Positions 9,802 through 19,572 of a stretch of 64,000 nt of DNA are shown here, piece by piece. Position 1 is the stretch's first letter, and every line of letters starts with the position of its first letter. Below the pieces are notes generated by a model. That model was not told where the DNA came from. It worked only from the letters and a program-made list of their open reading frames with translations, and did not search any database. The position numbers and the translations under genes were made by a program. Origin of the DNA: Argyresthia goedartella (lineage: Eukaryota; Arthropoda; Insecta; Lepidoptera; Argyresthiidae); the NCBI GenBank assembly GCA_949825045.1, contig OX463818.1, positions 33,186,906-33,250,905 on the forward strand, read 5' to 3'.

Positions 9802-10980
9802 TTAAGTTTCAACCAGTTTCGGAAACACTGATGTTTTCCAAAAAAGCGTGGACTTCTCTAAAACATCAGTACAATAGTTTTTATCATAATCTTCTTCTAG
9901 TATTTCTACTTTCTTATTGATTTCAAAATTTTCATCAGCTACACAAAACAATCCCTTCAATTTGTTGCAAAAAAACATTTGCAGCTGAATTTGAGCTTTT
10001 GATTTGTTGCCAATAACGTTATTTTTTACGAAACTTTCCTTTCCTTTCTTTGTCGAGGGACATTTTATTTCTACTACGTACTCACTGGTCAATCCATCTG
10101 GAGAAGCACCAAAATGAGGCCAATCGGGCTTTAAAAAGAAACCACCATTTTGAATAACTATTTTCCTTGTTTTGGCTACTTCTGCTCTGACACGGATTAC
10201 AATCGTTTGCCTCTTTTCATAGCCAGAGTCTCCGGTAAAGAGGCACCAAATATTTGTTCAATCAAAGCACCATCGGGAGTCTTACAACGTGCAGCCTCGT
10301 AAACTTTAGACGCGGTTATTCTACAATACCGTAACTCATGCCATAAAGGTGCACTAGCTTGTCCAACTGTTGCTTCTTCTACTTTGTGACATTCTTCTAT
10401 GGTGATTTTAGCACAGCCATAATCAATAAAATCATCAGCGCTACTAATATTATTGCCTTCTTTTTTGTATTGATGAACGAGGTTATGCAAAGACAATTGT
10501 TTCAACGCGTTCTGGCTGAGATATACTGATAATTGATTTCTTATAGAATTTTCCTTTAGACTTTGCACAACCGCTAGAAAAAACTGGTCTCCATTAGTGT
10601 TAACAGTGTTTTTATCTTCAAGAGTAACTGAGCCGGGAACCAAATCTTAAGCTTTTATAAATTTCGTAGTAGTACCTATAGTAGCCAGCTTTGGTTTGGC
10701 CCAGTAACATTTTTTTTCAGTGGGAGATGGCTCCTCGCTGCGTCTATAGAGCCACATCAAGAACGCTACGCTATGTTTGCAACCTCCTTTTGAGCCGCAC
10801 AGTCATGGCAATCCACGTTCAAAACCGTCTCCTCTTTTTCATTACATGTAAATGTGCACCAATACGCTTTACTTTTTATTCTATGTTCAGGCGTTATTTT
10901 TGCTTTTACGGTACAAACATGTCCTGACCTCTGGACTTGGACAAATCCTAGAGCATCATCTCCGTAGGTTTCACGTGCAG
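9802..10980 (-). pseudogene. SWIM-YqaJ nuclease, ISL2EU-type element 1
   Basis: Reading from 10980 down: VKAKITPEHRIKSKAYWC; a broken SWIM-type zinc motif around CHDCAAQK; SEEPSPTEKKCYW; then APLWHELRYCRITASKVYEAA (the YqaJ start at 10197-10643), and EYVVEIKCPS at 9802-10092 with the E-x-K nuclease core. YqaJ is a lambda-exonuclease-like fold often encoded beside ISL2EU transposases. At least two frameshifts and a stop near 10640 separate the parts. It faces the transposase across a short 3' gap (9707-9801). Confidence 0.75.
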
Positions 10981-10990
10981 ATCTGTATGA

Positions 10991-11690
10991 AATGAATAAA
11001 ACAGAATAAAATTAAACAGGGAACAAAATATTTTTGAGTATATCTGTATATTATAGTATTTATTGCACATAGCAAATCAAATCACAAAACGATACAGAAA
11101 AGGAGTTTATAAAGGCAAGCTTATCTCTAAAAAGAGATTTCTTCCAGCAAACCCAGGATGGAGAGAATACATTTAAAATTCAGAAACTGGATGCCTATGT
11201 CCTTGTGTGAAATAAAATAATAAAAAGATAAATGAAATGTTTTTACTAATACTGGATTTACCTACTACATACGAAAATCTACATAATATAGTATTATAAA
11301 TATATATATTAAATAAACATACACCATTCACAAAATAAAAGGCCCGTTATGACAGTTCACGCCCATTAAGTTTTAACCGTAGGTAATAGGTAATAGAAGC
11401 GGTTTTCCTAGATGCAACTTGTACGCAACAGTTGGCTTTTATTACGTATGCATTAGGGGCTAAAACTTCATGGGCGTGAACTGTCAAAACGGGCCTTATA
11501 TTTTGTGAAGACTTTAATATATAATATTATACCTACAAAGATTAAGAAAGGGATAAATAATACTACTTCAGACGATTCTTAAATATGGAGAGATTGACTA
11601 TCCCTGATGTCGCTGGGTAGTGCATTCCAAAAACGGATAGCCCTAGATAGATATTTTACCTACTTAGGTACATGGCACTGTCATCTATTC
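10991..11690 (-). mobile_element. CR1/Jockey-like LINE 3'-end fragment
   Basis: Minus-strand remnant of the LINE family also seen at 37518-38904. 11560-11660 encodes AIRFWNALPSDIRDS, matching AIRLWNALPCAIRDS there. 11050-11170 shares the 3'-UTR words CTTATCTCTAAA and AGAGATTTC...CCAGCAAACC. A MITE (11327-11509) sits between the two parts. Confidence 0.7.
11327..11509. mobile_element. MITE with ~50-bp inverted repeats
   Basis: The left arm TTCACAAAATAAAAGGCCCG then GACAGTTCACGCCCAT is matched, inverted, at 11450-11509. The arms are about 50 bases with a few mismatches; the total is about 183 bp. No certain target duplication. It is inserted in the LINE fragment. Confidence 0.8.
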
Positions 11691-12379
11691 ATCATCTATT
11701 TTTATATATAAGGAAAGTTAATGTTAAACAAAACTAGACAGCAACAGCGCATACTTCAACTTAATCTAAAGTTAATCTTACACGAATTAGAAAAATAAGG
11801 AACTACGGTTATGTGAATTCTACGTAAGTTTAAAGAATTACTTAATATTTACCTACAGGCGAGCCTTGTATCTGGCCGCACACTACATAAAATAAACTAA
11901 AAACTGGAAAACATAAAAACAATGGGGCTTCGCGGTTAGTAAACTAACCTAACCTATAACTGGAAAAGATCCGCAGGAGAGTCGTCTGATGCTGCAGCCG
12001 CCCATGTTTTTCAGGAATCGATGAGTCAATTTAAATCGCACGTCGTTGAAGTTGTAATCACTGTTTGTTTATAATTGCGACCGTACCTACACAAGGATGA
12101 TTGTGCTGAATCAGCGTCAGCATTAAATCTGTAACCTTGGCTGTAGGCAGTCAATGATCTCGTACGTCATGTGTACGTGCGTGCTCTTCACTCTTGAGTG
12201 AATATTAAGTTGTCGATTGGTGAAATTTGTGTGCCTAAAAACCTTAGGATTTGGCAACATAGGGCACATCTTGTACACCAATCGTTTATATATATATTAT
12301 CTCTCTCTCCCTCTCTTCAGTGATTTGATTATTCTTCGTGCGATGTTCTTCCTGGATGATTTCAATATTCTTTGAATTA
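11691..12379. other. No gene seen; short CT microsatellite
   Basis: AT-rich. A TATATATATTATCTCTCTCT run is at about 12289-12317. No ORF or repeat boundary recognised. Confidence 0.4.
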
Positions 12380-13008
12380 GGTATATCGCTGATGTTTTAA
12401 TACTCTTCTGGGGGCTGGAACGGCTTCCTATGACTTGAACTTGAAAAAGCTGCTTGCTGTGAATGAATTTGCCGACGCGTTCGTTTCTGCTGGTGCGAGC
12501 GCCATTTTGATAAATCAGCAGTCGGCTGACTATCGGTTCATTATTCTTGCGGTATCTTGAGTTCGATGCGGGAAATCTTCAGTTGAAATTATTTGGCTTC
12601 TGGTCCGTTTTCAAATCTAGTCCGGTCATGGCTTGCTTGATGTCGTCTTGGTTGCCGAAGTCGGGGCTCGGCGATCTTGGACGAAGTGCTTCTTGCTTGC
12701 ACTTCTAAGGTGGCAGCACACGGAGTTTTCTTCGCGGATGGGTCCATGCTGCTATTACCGAAGGTTGCTGATGTTCAAAAGTCGGGTCACCACTTTGCCA
12801 GAGGCAATTATAAGGAGAGCGACATCTTCGGGAGTAAAGTAAAAGCTTGAGATGCGCGCAAATACCAGACTATACTAGACTAATTTATTATAGGGAATCC
12901 CAGCTTATATACTAGGTTGGTACATGTTATTAATGACGTGCATAAGACATAGTGCGTGATGAATATAAATATACCTTAACTGTGACGGTCGTCAACTTAT
13001 CTTAACAT
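12380..13008 (-). mobile_element. Probable Ty3/gypsy LTR and leader fragment
   Basis: On the minus strand, sequence from about 13008 begins TGTTAAGATAAG and contains TATATAAGCTGGGATTCCC (promoter-like) and AATAAATTAG. It leads to TGGTGACCCGACTTTTGAAC, the LTR/primer-site junction seen in many insect gypsy elements. A short reading frame MALAPAETNASANS follows. No pol remains. It truncates the copia gag upstream. Confidence 0.5.
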
Positions 13009-13009
13009 T

Positions 13010-13900
13010 ACGTGAAAATATGACTAACATAGTCGACCGGCACATGCTTAAAGCCAGCACTGTTTTCGCAACAATACCGAAATGTTCCTCTACTTCTAGA
13101 CAAATGGCGCATTTGTCTACACCTATAACACTGTATAGCTTTCTCAGATTTTGAGGTTGGCTTTACTGATGTCTGCCAAAATGGCCGCCATTAGTGTTGC
13201 CATTCTTAAATCGATGCGCTCCTTTCGCAACAAATGCACTATCTGAACCGGATGTAGTACCAACATGAACAACGTCCGTACACATGTCCATCAACTTGGT
13301 TTTTATGATATCTGAACTAACCTCAATTCGGGAGTGCTCGAAAGCCATTATCATAGGCGCAAATTTCTCTGGTAGCCCCGCCAACATTAATGCTCCAATC
13401 CACTCATCTGTTATTTTGAATCCTGTTCCTTGAAGTCCCTGGCCCGTTTCCACAATTTGGGTAACATACTGTGCCATTGATTCGCAGTTTTCTAGCCGAA
13501 TGTTGATGCCATTTTTCAGCAGACTGATCTTCCTTGTATAACCGGAATCATCATACATATTTTTAAGTGTAGACCACGAATCAAATGTTGTAACTGCCTG
13601 CTTGATGTGGACATATATTGATGGGTCGATTGCTAAAATCAATTTTGCCTTGGCTTTTGCATCACTCTCAATATCGCCCGCAGACGCCGATGCCGCTAAC
13701 TGTTTCTTGATGTTATCCGCCATGCCCTCTAACACCAGGACATTTTGAGCCGCAAAACACCAATCGTCATAGTTCTCGCGTCCTCTCAGTTTGGGAACGT
13801 TAGCACTATAGTTTGTCGAAATTTTAATCGCGGAATAATCGAAAAACACTGACTTTAAACTTTAAAAAAAGTGTCTGGGCCATAACCTGATAATAAAACG
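13010..13900 (-). mobile_element. Ty1/copia element fragment (gag end)
   Basis: Contains a copia gag and, 5' of it (13875-13886, minus strand), GGTTATGGCCCAG. This resembles the copia primer site that pairs with a half-molecule of initiator Met tRNA. Sequence at 13081-13150 encodes a degenerate zinc knuckle (QCYRCRQMRHLSR) after a frameshift. Protease, integrase and RT are absent. Confidence 0.6.
13163..13849 (-). pseudogene. gag: Copia gag
   Basis: A 228-residue frame with VPKLRGRENYDDWCFAAQN, the start of the UBN2/retrotran_gag domain of copia elements, and later AQYVTQIVETGQGLQGTGF. It ends at a stop after HFGRHQ, where a shifted frame resumes the zinc knuckle. It would bind the element RNA and form the particle shell. 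Truncated, so not functional. Confidence 0.8.
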
Positions 13901-13942
13901 ACGGTGATCGGCAACGAACTAACTTTATTGGTTGGAAGTGAA

Positions 13943-13996
13943 AACAGCAGTACATAGCGATGTACTCTCTAGAGTACATCGCTATGTACTGCTGTT
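13943..13996. repeat. Perfect 24-bp palindrome
   Basis: AACAGCAGTACATAGCGATG (first 20 of 24 bases) at 13943 is repeated as its exact complement at 13973-13996, around a 6-base loop CTCTAG. Confidence 0.95.
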
Positions 13997-14079
13997 AGAG
14001 AGCTCTAGTAGATATTGATATTGTTACCAGAATTAAATAACAATCTGAAAACGTAACTAGTAGAAACAAGAAACAACAG

Positions 14080-15267
14080 TCACGTGACTCTGTTATAGAT
14101 CTTCGTCATTCGCGTGAACAAGAATACTGTGATCTACGCAGCTACTTGCTAATCGACATTACTGAAACTATCAAAACAACCCTGAGCACTGAAATGTTGA
14201 TAATAAAAGCTGGGCACCGAGAAATGAGAGCAGAAATCTCATCATTGAAGGCTTCCATGAACTTAATTAGTAAAGGGGAATTATAAAACGATCGAATAAA
14301 AAACGAATTAAGCGAATGGCCATGAACAGCTGAAATACTTGAAATAAGCGAAAAAAAACACTAAATTGAGCATTTTTTTCTGATAATAATAAAATTCAGA
14401 ACGAGCTTTCAAAAAGTGGGCATTTCAGATATTAAAATTCTAACCGTGCGACCAAATTACTAAGTGAGCGACTAGAAATACAGAGAGGGCAACTTCAATA
14501 ATGGAACACAGAAAGCCAATATTGGCTAGAGTAGGTAATTGTGGCTAAAATTAATTGGATTATAGGTTAGGTTAGAACTTAGAAAAAGCAACCCCGGAGC
14601 GTAGTGGAGCGGAGCGGAGCGTATTCAAAGAAATAATAAAATTGTCTAGAGTAGGTTATTGTGGCTAAATTTCAATTGAGTTATAGGTTAGGTTGTGACT
14701 TAGAAGAAGCAACCCCGGACAAGAGCGGAGCGTATGCAAAGAAAAGCTTCTCATTTTGTATTTTAAGTAACTCAAATTAATGTTTGTAAGTTGCTGTTCT
14801 GTTTATTTCCCGTCACCCGCAGTTAGTCGCTCACTTAGTAATACAATAACCTAAATTAATTATTTTTATCACTTCAAACTTTAATTTACAGTCACTCGTT
14901 TAAATACTACCCATTAGTAAACAATAAGATGACCTGAAAACAGAGGTGTATGGAAACAGTCAAGAAATTAGTATATTGAAAAAAGAGAATGATAAACTGC
15001 AAAGAATCTCAAGCTACTTACAACACAGAATGACAGATATGGAACAACAGGATCTTGCAACTAAACTAGAAAACCAGTGTGACTCAGAGTACCAAGTTGA
15101 AAATCTTCAAACTATTGTACATCAGCTTACATAACAGTGAGCTACGAATTCCTAGACAAAGAAGTCCAATACTGCGCTAGAACAACCAAAGTCAAAGCAG
15201 ATAGTACTCGTCCACGGCTTATCGTTGTCTAACTTAATGCATCACAGCAGCGTGACTCACTCCTCGA
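14080..15267 (+). pseudogene. LINE ORF1 fragment (coiled coil + FP-like), host site of the Polinton
   Basis: Plus-strand pieces: 14130-14280 EMRAEISSLKASMNLIS; 14946-15134 ILKKENDKLQRISSYLQHRM (coiled coil); then, after a stop, VQYCARTTKVKADSTRPRLI and ASQQRDSLLE to the Polinton at 15268. The last part matches the start of the baculovirus-FP-like domain of LINE ORF1 proteins. The frame resumes after the Polinton at 32298 as AVKTFNKSNPRNKREQLN. A palindromic MITE (14457-14841) splits the first two parts. Confidence 0.7.
14457..14841. mobile_element. MITE-like element with internal tandem repeat
   Basis: An 18-bp inverted repeat, TTACTAAGTGAGCGACTA (14457-14474) and its complement (14824-14841). 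Inside are two copies of a ~120-bp unit (from about 14522 and 14641) with TAGAGTAGGT, TTATAGGTTAGGTT and AGCAACCCCGGA. No certain target duplication. Confidence 0.65.
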
Positions 15268-15592
15268 AGTAGGGAAGATTTGTTCCTTTCAAAACACACG
15301 AAGCCTTTCTCTCTTCACGTCATTCAACCCAGATCAATGCATATACCCTTTCCATGCATTACAGTTCAATTTAAACACGTTCAAGCCTTTGCGTTGCCGC
15401 TTCAGGCTTGAACGTGTTTAAATTGAACTGTAATGCATGGAAAGGGTATATGCATTGATCTGGGTTGAAAGACGTGAAGAGAGAAAGGCTTCGTGTGTTT
15501 TGAAAACGAACAAATCGTTCCACTTCACTACACGTATAACGCCAGTAAACTTTAGTACAGTTACCGTTACTACCATTTGTTTAGATGACCAG
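15268..15592. repeat. Polinton left terminal inverted repeat
   Basis: About 325 bp. It contains a near-perfect hairpin: arm 15287-15388, spacer 15389-15403, arm 15404-15505 (one mismatch seen). The inner part (TCGTTCCACTTCA...GCCAGTAAACTTTAGTAC) matches the right repeat inverted. Confidence 0.93.
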
Positions 15593-15735
15593 AGAAAACC
15601 TACTGAAATATATAATAATCATTAAAAAATATTGAATTCAAAATACATTTTGGATACTTTAAATTAATTGATAAATAGCTAACAATGTCATTGTATTCCA
15701 AACACTGGTAGAGTTTGAACCTTTCACTTATATTC

Positions 15736-16422
15736 ATGATGAGGTTTGTTAAACAAAAGCATTCCCTAGAATTTGATAAATATTGTTTTAAAAATATAAA
15801 ACAAGGAAGACGTCATGGCTCTCTTCTACCAAACTCTATTCGTTGTATTATTTGTGGTCCATCAAACTGTGGTAAAACAAATTTGATGATAGGTCTTTTA
15901 CTACATGAAAAAGGACTCCGCTTTAAAAATGTCTACATTTACTGCAAAACCTTATTTCAACCTAAATATTTATATTTACAACATGTATTGAGTTTAGTTC
16001 CATCTATCGGATTCGCAAAATACCATGAAAAAGAAGACGTACTGAAGCCAGAAGAGGCTCTCCCTAATTCAATCATGATATTTGATGACGTTGCATGTGA
16101 AAATCAAACCAGTATTAGGGACTACTTTGCTATGGGAAGACATAAAAATATAGATTCTTTTTATCTCAATCAAACTTATAGTAAAGTACCCAAACAACTT
16201 ATTCGTGATAATGCTAATCTTATTGTACTATTCAAGCAGGATGAGATAAATATGAAGCATGTTTATGATGAACACGTCAATGTAGACATGAGTTGGAAAG
16301 ATTTTAGAAATATGTGTTCCAAAATTTGGTGTGAACCATATAGTTATCTTGTTATTAACAAAGATTGTGAAAAAAACAATGGTTGTTATAGGTTGAAATT
16401 TGATACATTTATTGTTGAGTAA
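15736..16422 (+). CDS. ATP: Polinton packaging ATPase (FtsK/HerA, A32-like)
   Basis: About 228 residues. Walker A is GPSNCGKTNL near residues 40-49, and Walker B is IMIFDDV near 115-121. A conserved GRHKNIDSFYLNQTYSKVPK segment follows, the usual sensor region of genome-packaging ATPases of the adenovirus/poxvirus A32 type in Polintons. It would drive DNA into capsids. The first ATGs are 15736 and 15739 (MMRFVKQ). It is the first gene inside the left repeat and heads the rightward gene set. Confidence 0.93.
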   Translation: MMRFVKQKHSLEFDKYCFKNIKQGRRHGSLLPNSIRCIICGPSNCGKTNLMIGLLLHEKGLRFKNVYIYCKTLFQPKYLYLQHVLSLVPSIGFAKYHEKEDVLKPEEALPNSIMIFDDVACENQTSIRDYFAMGRHKNIDSFYLNQTYSKVPKQLIRDNANLIVLFKQDEINMKHVYDEHVNVDMSWKDFRNMCSKIWCEPYSYLVINKDCEKNNGCYRLKFDTFIVE

Positions 16423-16515
16423 AATAAAAGCTATATTACCACACATAGTATTTATGTCTAAAAAATAAACAATTTCATCACTAACCCTAATGTTGTTGTG
16501 GAGATAAGACACAAT

Positions 16516-17487
16516 ATGCAGCTTGAAAAGACTTTAAAAAAAGAGATAATTAAATCTGCTGACGCAGTTCGAAGAAAAATAAAACAGATTCAAGAATATA
16601 GTGATAACAATAACTTAGTTTTACAAACGATGTTTAAACCAATAACTGATTCCTTAAACCAGATTTCTAAACAAAAAGCGTCAGACAATCTTATGGATAA
16701 AACCTCACATCCAATTAAAAAGCGTAAGCACTACAGCACTGATGACCTATCTTCTAACGAGAGCGATATAATGCAAGAAAAACCCGTTTTCGAAAATCCA
16801 ACGAAACCATTAATCACATCAGAATCTAGAAGCAGTTCGTGTGAATCAGAAAACGAAAAAAATAATGCAAATTTATCTAATATCTCGTATAACACTGCAA
16901 CGGATACTAATACAAGTCCCGACAGCTCCATCTCCCGGTCAATGGGTTCCAATGTGTATCAAGACATTCCTTTTGGTGTAAGAATTGTTCGTGGGAAACA
17001 CATGTTAGGATCATGTCGAGTTATTCTAAAAGATAAATCTATTATAGTCAATGGAGAGAAATATGTGTCAACACCTGGATTGACAGAACTGTTGTTTAAA
17101 AAAACTCCAGATATGAAACAGATTACCACAAGAGATATGGAAAACTATAAACAACTACTGCTGATCACTAATGCGCATCGGAGAGATTTTGATTCAAAGA
17201 AACCAATTAAATCAAACAAAGGCTTTAGATATCTTAGTATCATCAAACCACTATTCAAGAATAGTAAAAGCATTTCCACCAGTGTTGAAAATTTAAGTAA
17301 AGGTTCTGGATTACCTTTAATGAAACGACTGAAAAAAAATACTGATTATGTTTATTGGGATGACCCTAATGAACTAGTTGAAAGACTAAAATTACTTGTA
17401 GCATCTCGTGATGCTGGCAATACCGGTCTTGATGGTGAAATAATCTCAATTTTAAACGAGTTGCAGGAAAGTGGTATTATTGGTTAA
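16516..17487 (+). CDS. Polinton-conserved protein of unknown function
   Basis: 323 residues from the first ATG (16516). The N-terminus is coiled-coil-like (LKKEIIKSADAVRRKIKQIQ). A serine- and acid-rich middle has an NLS-like PIKKRKH. The C-terminal half is folded-looking, with RIVRGKHMLGSCRVIL, TPGLTELLFKKTP and YWDDPNELVERLKLLVASRD. The last block resembles a segment I associate with Polinton-encoded unknown proteins in animals. Lies 93 bases after the ATPase. A virion or DNA-binding role is only a guess. Confidence 0.75.
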   Translation: MQLEKTLKKEIIKSADAVRRKIKQIQEYSDNNNLVLQTMFKPITDSLNQISKQKASDNLMDKTSHPIKKRKHYSTDDLSSNESDIMQEKPVFENPTKPLITSESRSSSCESENEKNNANLSNISYNTATDTNTSPDSSISRSMGSNVYQDIPFGVRIVRGKHMLGSCRVILKDKSIIVNGEKYVSTPGLTELLFKKTPDMKQITTRDMENYKQLLLITNAHRRDFDSKKPIKSNKGFRYLSIIKPLFKNSKSISTSVENLSKGSGLPLMKRLKKNTDYVYWDDPNELVERLKLLVASRDAGNTGLDGEIISILNELQESGIIG

Positions 17488-17553
17488 ATAAATATCTACA
17501 AATCAGTGTGATTATACCAGTGTATCATTACCATTCATCCAGTAAACACACTT

Positions 17554-17859
17554 ATGATGAATATTGATAAATTTGGTCATCACGTACATAAGCGATTGCG
17601 ACAATCGGAAAATATAGAGGGTGATATAGATTTACGTCATGCTCGATTAAAAGGTTTGAAATCACCTCGAACTTCGGACGAAGCTGTTAATAAAGCATAC
17701 GTTGATAGATTGATAAAGTTAATACCAACACGGGATGAAATGCATGATGAACTTACAACATTAAAAAAAGAAATTGATATCTTAGTGGTAAAACTTACTA
17801 CAAATTATTATACAAAAGACGAACTCATCAATATTTTAAAGAAAGTTACATCACAATAG
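17554..17859 (+). CDS. Small Polinton protein with NKAYVD motif
   Basis: 101 residues: GDIDLRHARLKGLKSPRTSDEAVNKAYVDRLI near residues 24-55 holds the 'SP-x-T-S-D-E-A-V-N-K-A-Y-V-D' pattern familiar from phage tail-fibre and other fibrous proteins. A helical, coiled-coil-prone C-terminus follows (MHDELTTLKKEIDIL). It ends two bases before the integrase ATG. A fibre or spike role is possible but inferred. Confidence 0.75.
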   Translation: MMNIDKFGHHVHKRLRQSENIEGDIDLRHARLKGLKSPRTSDEAVNKAYVDRLIKLIPTRDEMHDELTTLKKEIDILVVKLTTNYYTKDELINILKKVTSQ

Positions 17860-17860
17860 T

Positions 17861-18793
17861 ATGAGCAAACAGCAAATCGTTGATGAGATTCATAAACAAG
17901 CACGTAGAAATTTTCTACGTAGACATGTGGTCTTAAAAGGAATAGATGATTTGTGGCAAGCTGATTTAATAGATATTAGATCGTTTTCCCATCAAAATAG
18001 AGGACATAAGTTTATTTTGGTTATCATAGATGCTTTCTCAAAATTTGCATGGGTAAAACCACTTAAAACGAAATCGATGATGGATGTTGTGTCTTCTTTC
18101 CATGATATACTAAAAAGTGGAAGATCACCTACTAATTTGCAAACTGATCAAGGAACAGAGTTTTATAACCAAAACTTTCAGAAACTTATGAAATTGTATG
18201 ATATTAACCATTACTCCTCATTTTCAGTAAAAAAAGCTTCAATTGTTGAAAGATTAATTAGAACTCTAAAAACCAAATTATATAAGCATTTCAGTATGGC
18301 TGGTAATTATAAATGGTTAGGTGACCCCATAAAGAACGTGATTAATACATACAATGCTTCTAAACATAGAACGATTGGATTTAAGCCAATAGACGTAAAT
18401 CAACAGAATACGAGTATTGTTGCAAACAACATATTAAAGTCTCAAAAGAAATTACCACCCCAAAACAATAATAATTTAAAAGTGGGTGATCACGTGCGTG
18501 TGAGCAAATATAAAAGTTGTTTTGATAAAGGATATACACCAAATTGGTCTACAGAAATATTTGTTATTAAAAGTATTAATAAAACTAACCCCATAACCTA
18601 TAATTTACAAGATAAAAGACAAAACTTAATTAAAGGTTGTTTTTATGAAAAAGAACTTCTTAAAACAAAACATGCTAATATGTATTTGATTGAAAGAGTT
18701 CTCAAAAGAAAGGGTAATAAACTATTTGTAAAATGGTTAGGGTTAGGTGAGAATGAAAACAGTTGGATAAAAAAATGTGATTTAGTACATTAG
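17861..18793 (+). CDS. INT: Polinton integrase with C-terminal chromodomain
   Basis: 310 residues. The rve core has WQADLID (D), LQTDQGTEF (D) and KASIVERLIRTLK (E) near residues 33, 97 and 134. RTIGFKPIDV, a common post-core segment, follows. The C-terminus, YLIERVLKRKGNKLFVKWLG...NSWIKKCDLV, is a chromodomain, which may steer insertion to particular chromatin. No obvious N-terminal HHCC finger. The enzyme inserts the element with 6-bp duplications, in line with the flanking CCTCGA. Confidence 0.95.
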   Translation: MSKQQIVDEIHKQARRNFLRRHVVLKGIDDLWQADLIDIRSFSHQNRGHKFILVIIDAFSKFAWVKPLKTKSMMDVVSSFHDILKSGRSPTNLQTDQGTEFYNQNFQKLMKLYDINHYSSFSVKKASIVERLIRTLKTKLYKHFSMAGNYKWLGDPIKNVINTYNASKHRTIGFKPIDVNQQNTSIVANNILKSQKKLPPQNNNNLKVGDHVRVSKYKSCFDKGYTPNWSTEIFVIKSINKTNPITYNLQDKRQNLIKGCFYEKELLKTKHANMYLIERVLKRKGNKLFVKWLGLGENENSWIKKCDLVH

Positions 18794-18846
18794 TATGAAT
18801 ATAAAAGAATAAGGATCTTTGTATTATTAACATTAATGTGTGGATA

Positions 18847-19572
18847 ATGAAAAGTGAAGGACTTGTTAACAGTTTAATAAATAATTTACCTTTCGAGTTA
18901 CATATACCTGGTTATCAGTACTGTGGTCCAGGTACACGCTTACGGAAACGTTTAGCCAGAGGAGAAAGGGGGGTTAACAAATTAGATAACGCTTGTATGC
19001 AACACGATATTGCATACATTTCTAATAATAGTGAAGATCAAAGACAGGCTGACATTCAATTAATCGATATGGCAAAGAAACGGATGCGATCCAAAGATGC
19101 TAGTAAAGGAGAAAAAATCGCTTCTTGGCTCGTTAATAAAGTGATGAAAACTAAGGTCAAAGTAGGAGGTGGTGTTAAACACTTCAAAAAAATTGTTAAA
19201 GGTTTGACAGCGAAATTAAAAAAATATAAACCTAAGAGCAATAAATCTGCAATCAAATATATGTATTTAGCAGCAAAAAAATGTTTCCCAAAAAATTGTC
19301 AAGTGAAACTACCTAGAATTATACCAATACCAAAAACTGGTGGAATATTACCTCTTATTCCGATATTTGCGGGACTCTCAGCATTGGGATCATTAGCTGG
19401 CGGTGCGGCTGGTATAGCGAAAGCTGTTAACGATTACCAATCAACTAAAAAAAAAATACAAGAATCCGAACGTCATAATAAAATGATGGAATCTATTGCA
19501 ATTGGTAAAGGTCTTTATATAAAACCATATAAAAAAGGTGAAGGATTGTTTGTTCGTCAGACAAAAAACTAA
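18847..19572 (+). CDS. PLA2-like / pVI-like lytic minor virion protein
   Basis: 241 residues from ATG 18847. The N-terminus has HIPGYQYCGPGTRL and LDNACMQHDIAY, the calcium loop and HD catalytic pair of a phospholipase A2 like that of parvovirus VP1. The C-terminal third has a hydrophobic glycine-rich segment (LIPIFAGLSALGSLAGGAAG) and GKGLYIKPYKKGEGLFV, resembling adenovirus-type membrane-lytic minor proteins. It probably breaches membranes during entry (inferred). The stop follows directly after an A AAA AAC heptamer; the protease lies downstream in the -1 frame. Confidence 0.85.
   Translation: MKSEGLVNSLINNLPFELHIPGYQYCGPGTRLRKRLARGERGVNKLDNACMQHDIAYISNNSEDQRQADIQLIDMAKKRMRSKDASKGEKIASWLVNKVMKTKVKVGGGVKHFKKIVKGLTAKLKKYKPKSNKSAIKYMYLAAKKCFPKNCQVKLPRIIPIPKTGGILPLIPIFAGLSALGSLAGGAAGIAKAVNDYQSTKKKIQESERHNKMMESIAIGKGLYIKPYKKGEGLFVRQTKN

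Noticed and set aside
15437..15625. Small frame in the left Polinton repeat
   Set aside because: It lies within the palindromic terminal repeat and is mirrored on the right, so it is a by-product of the repeat.
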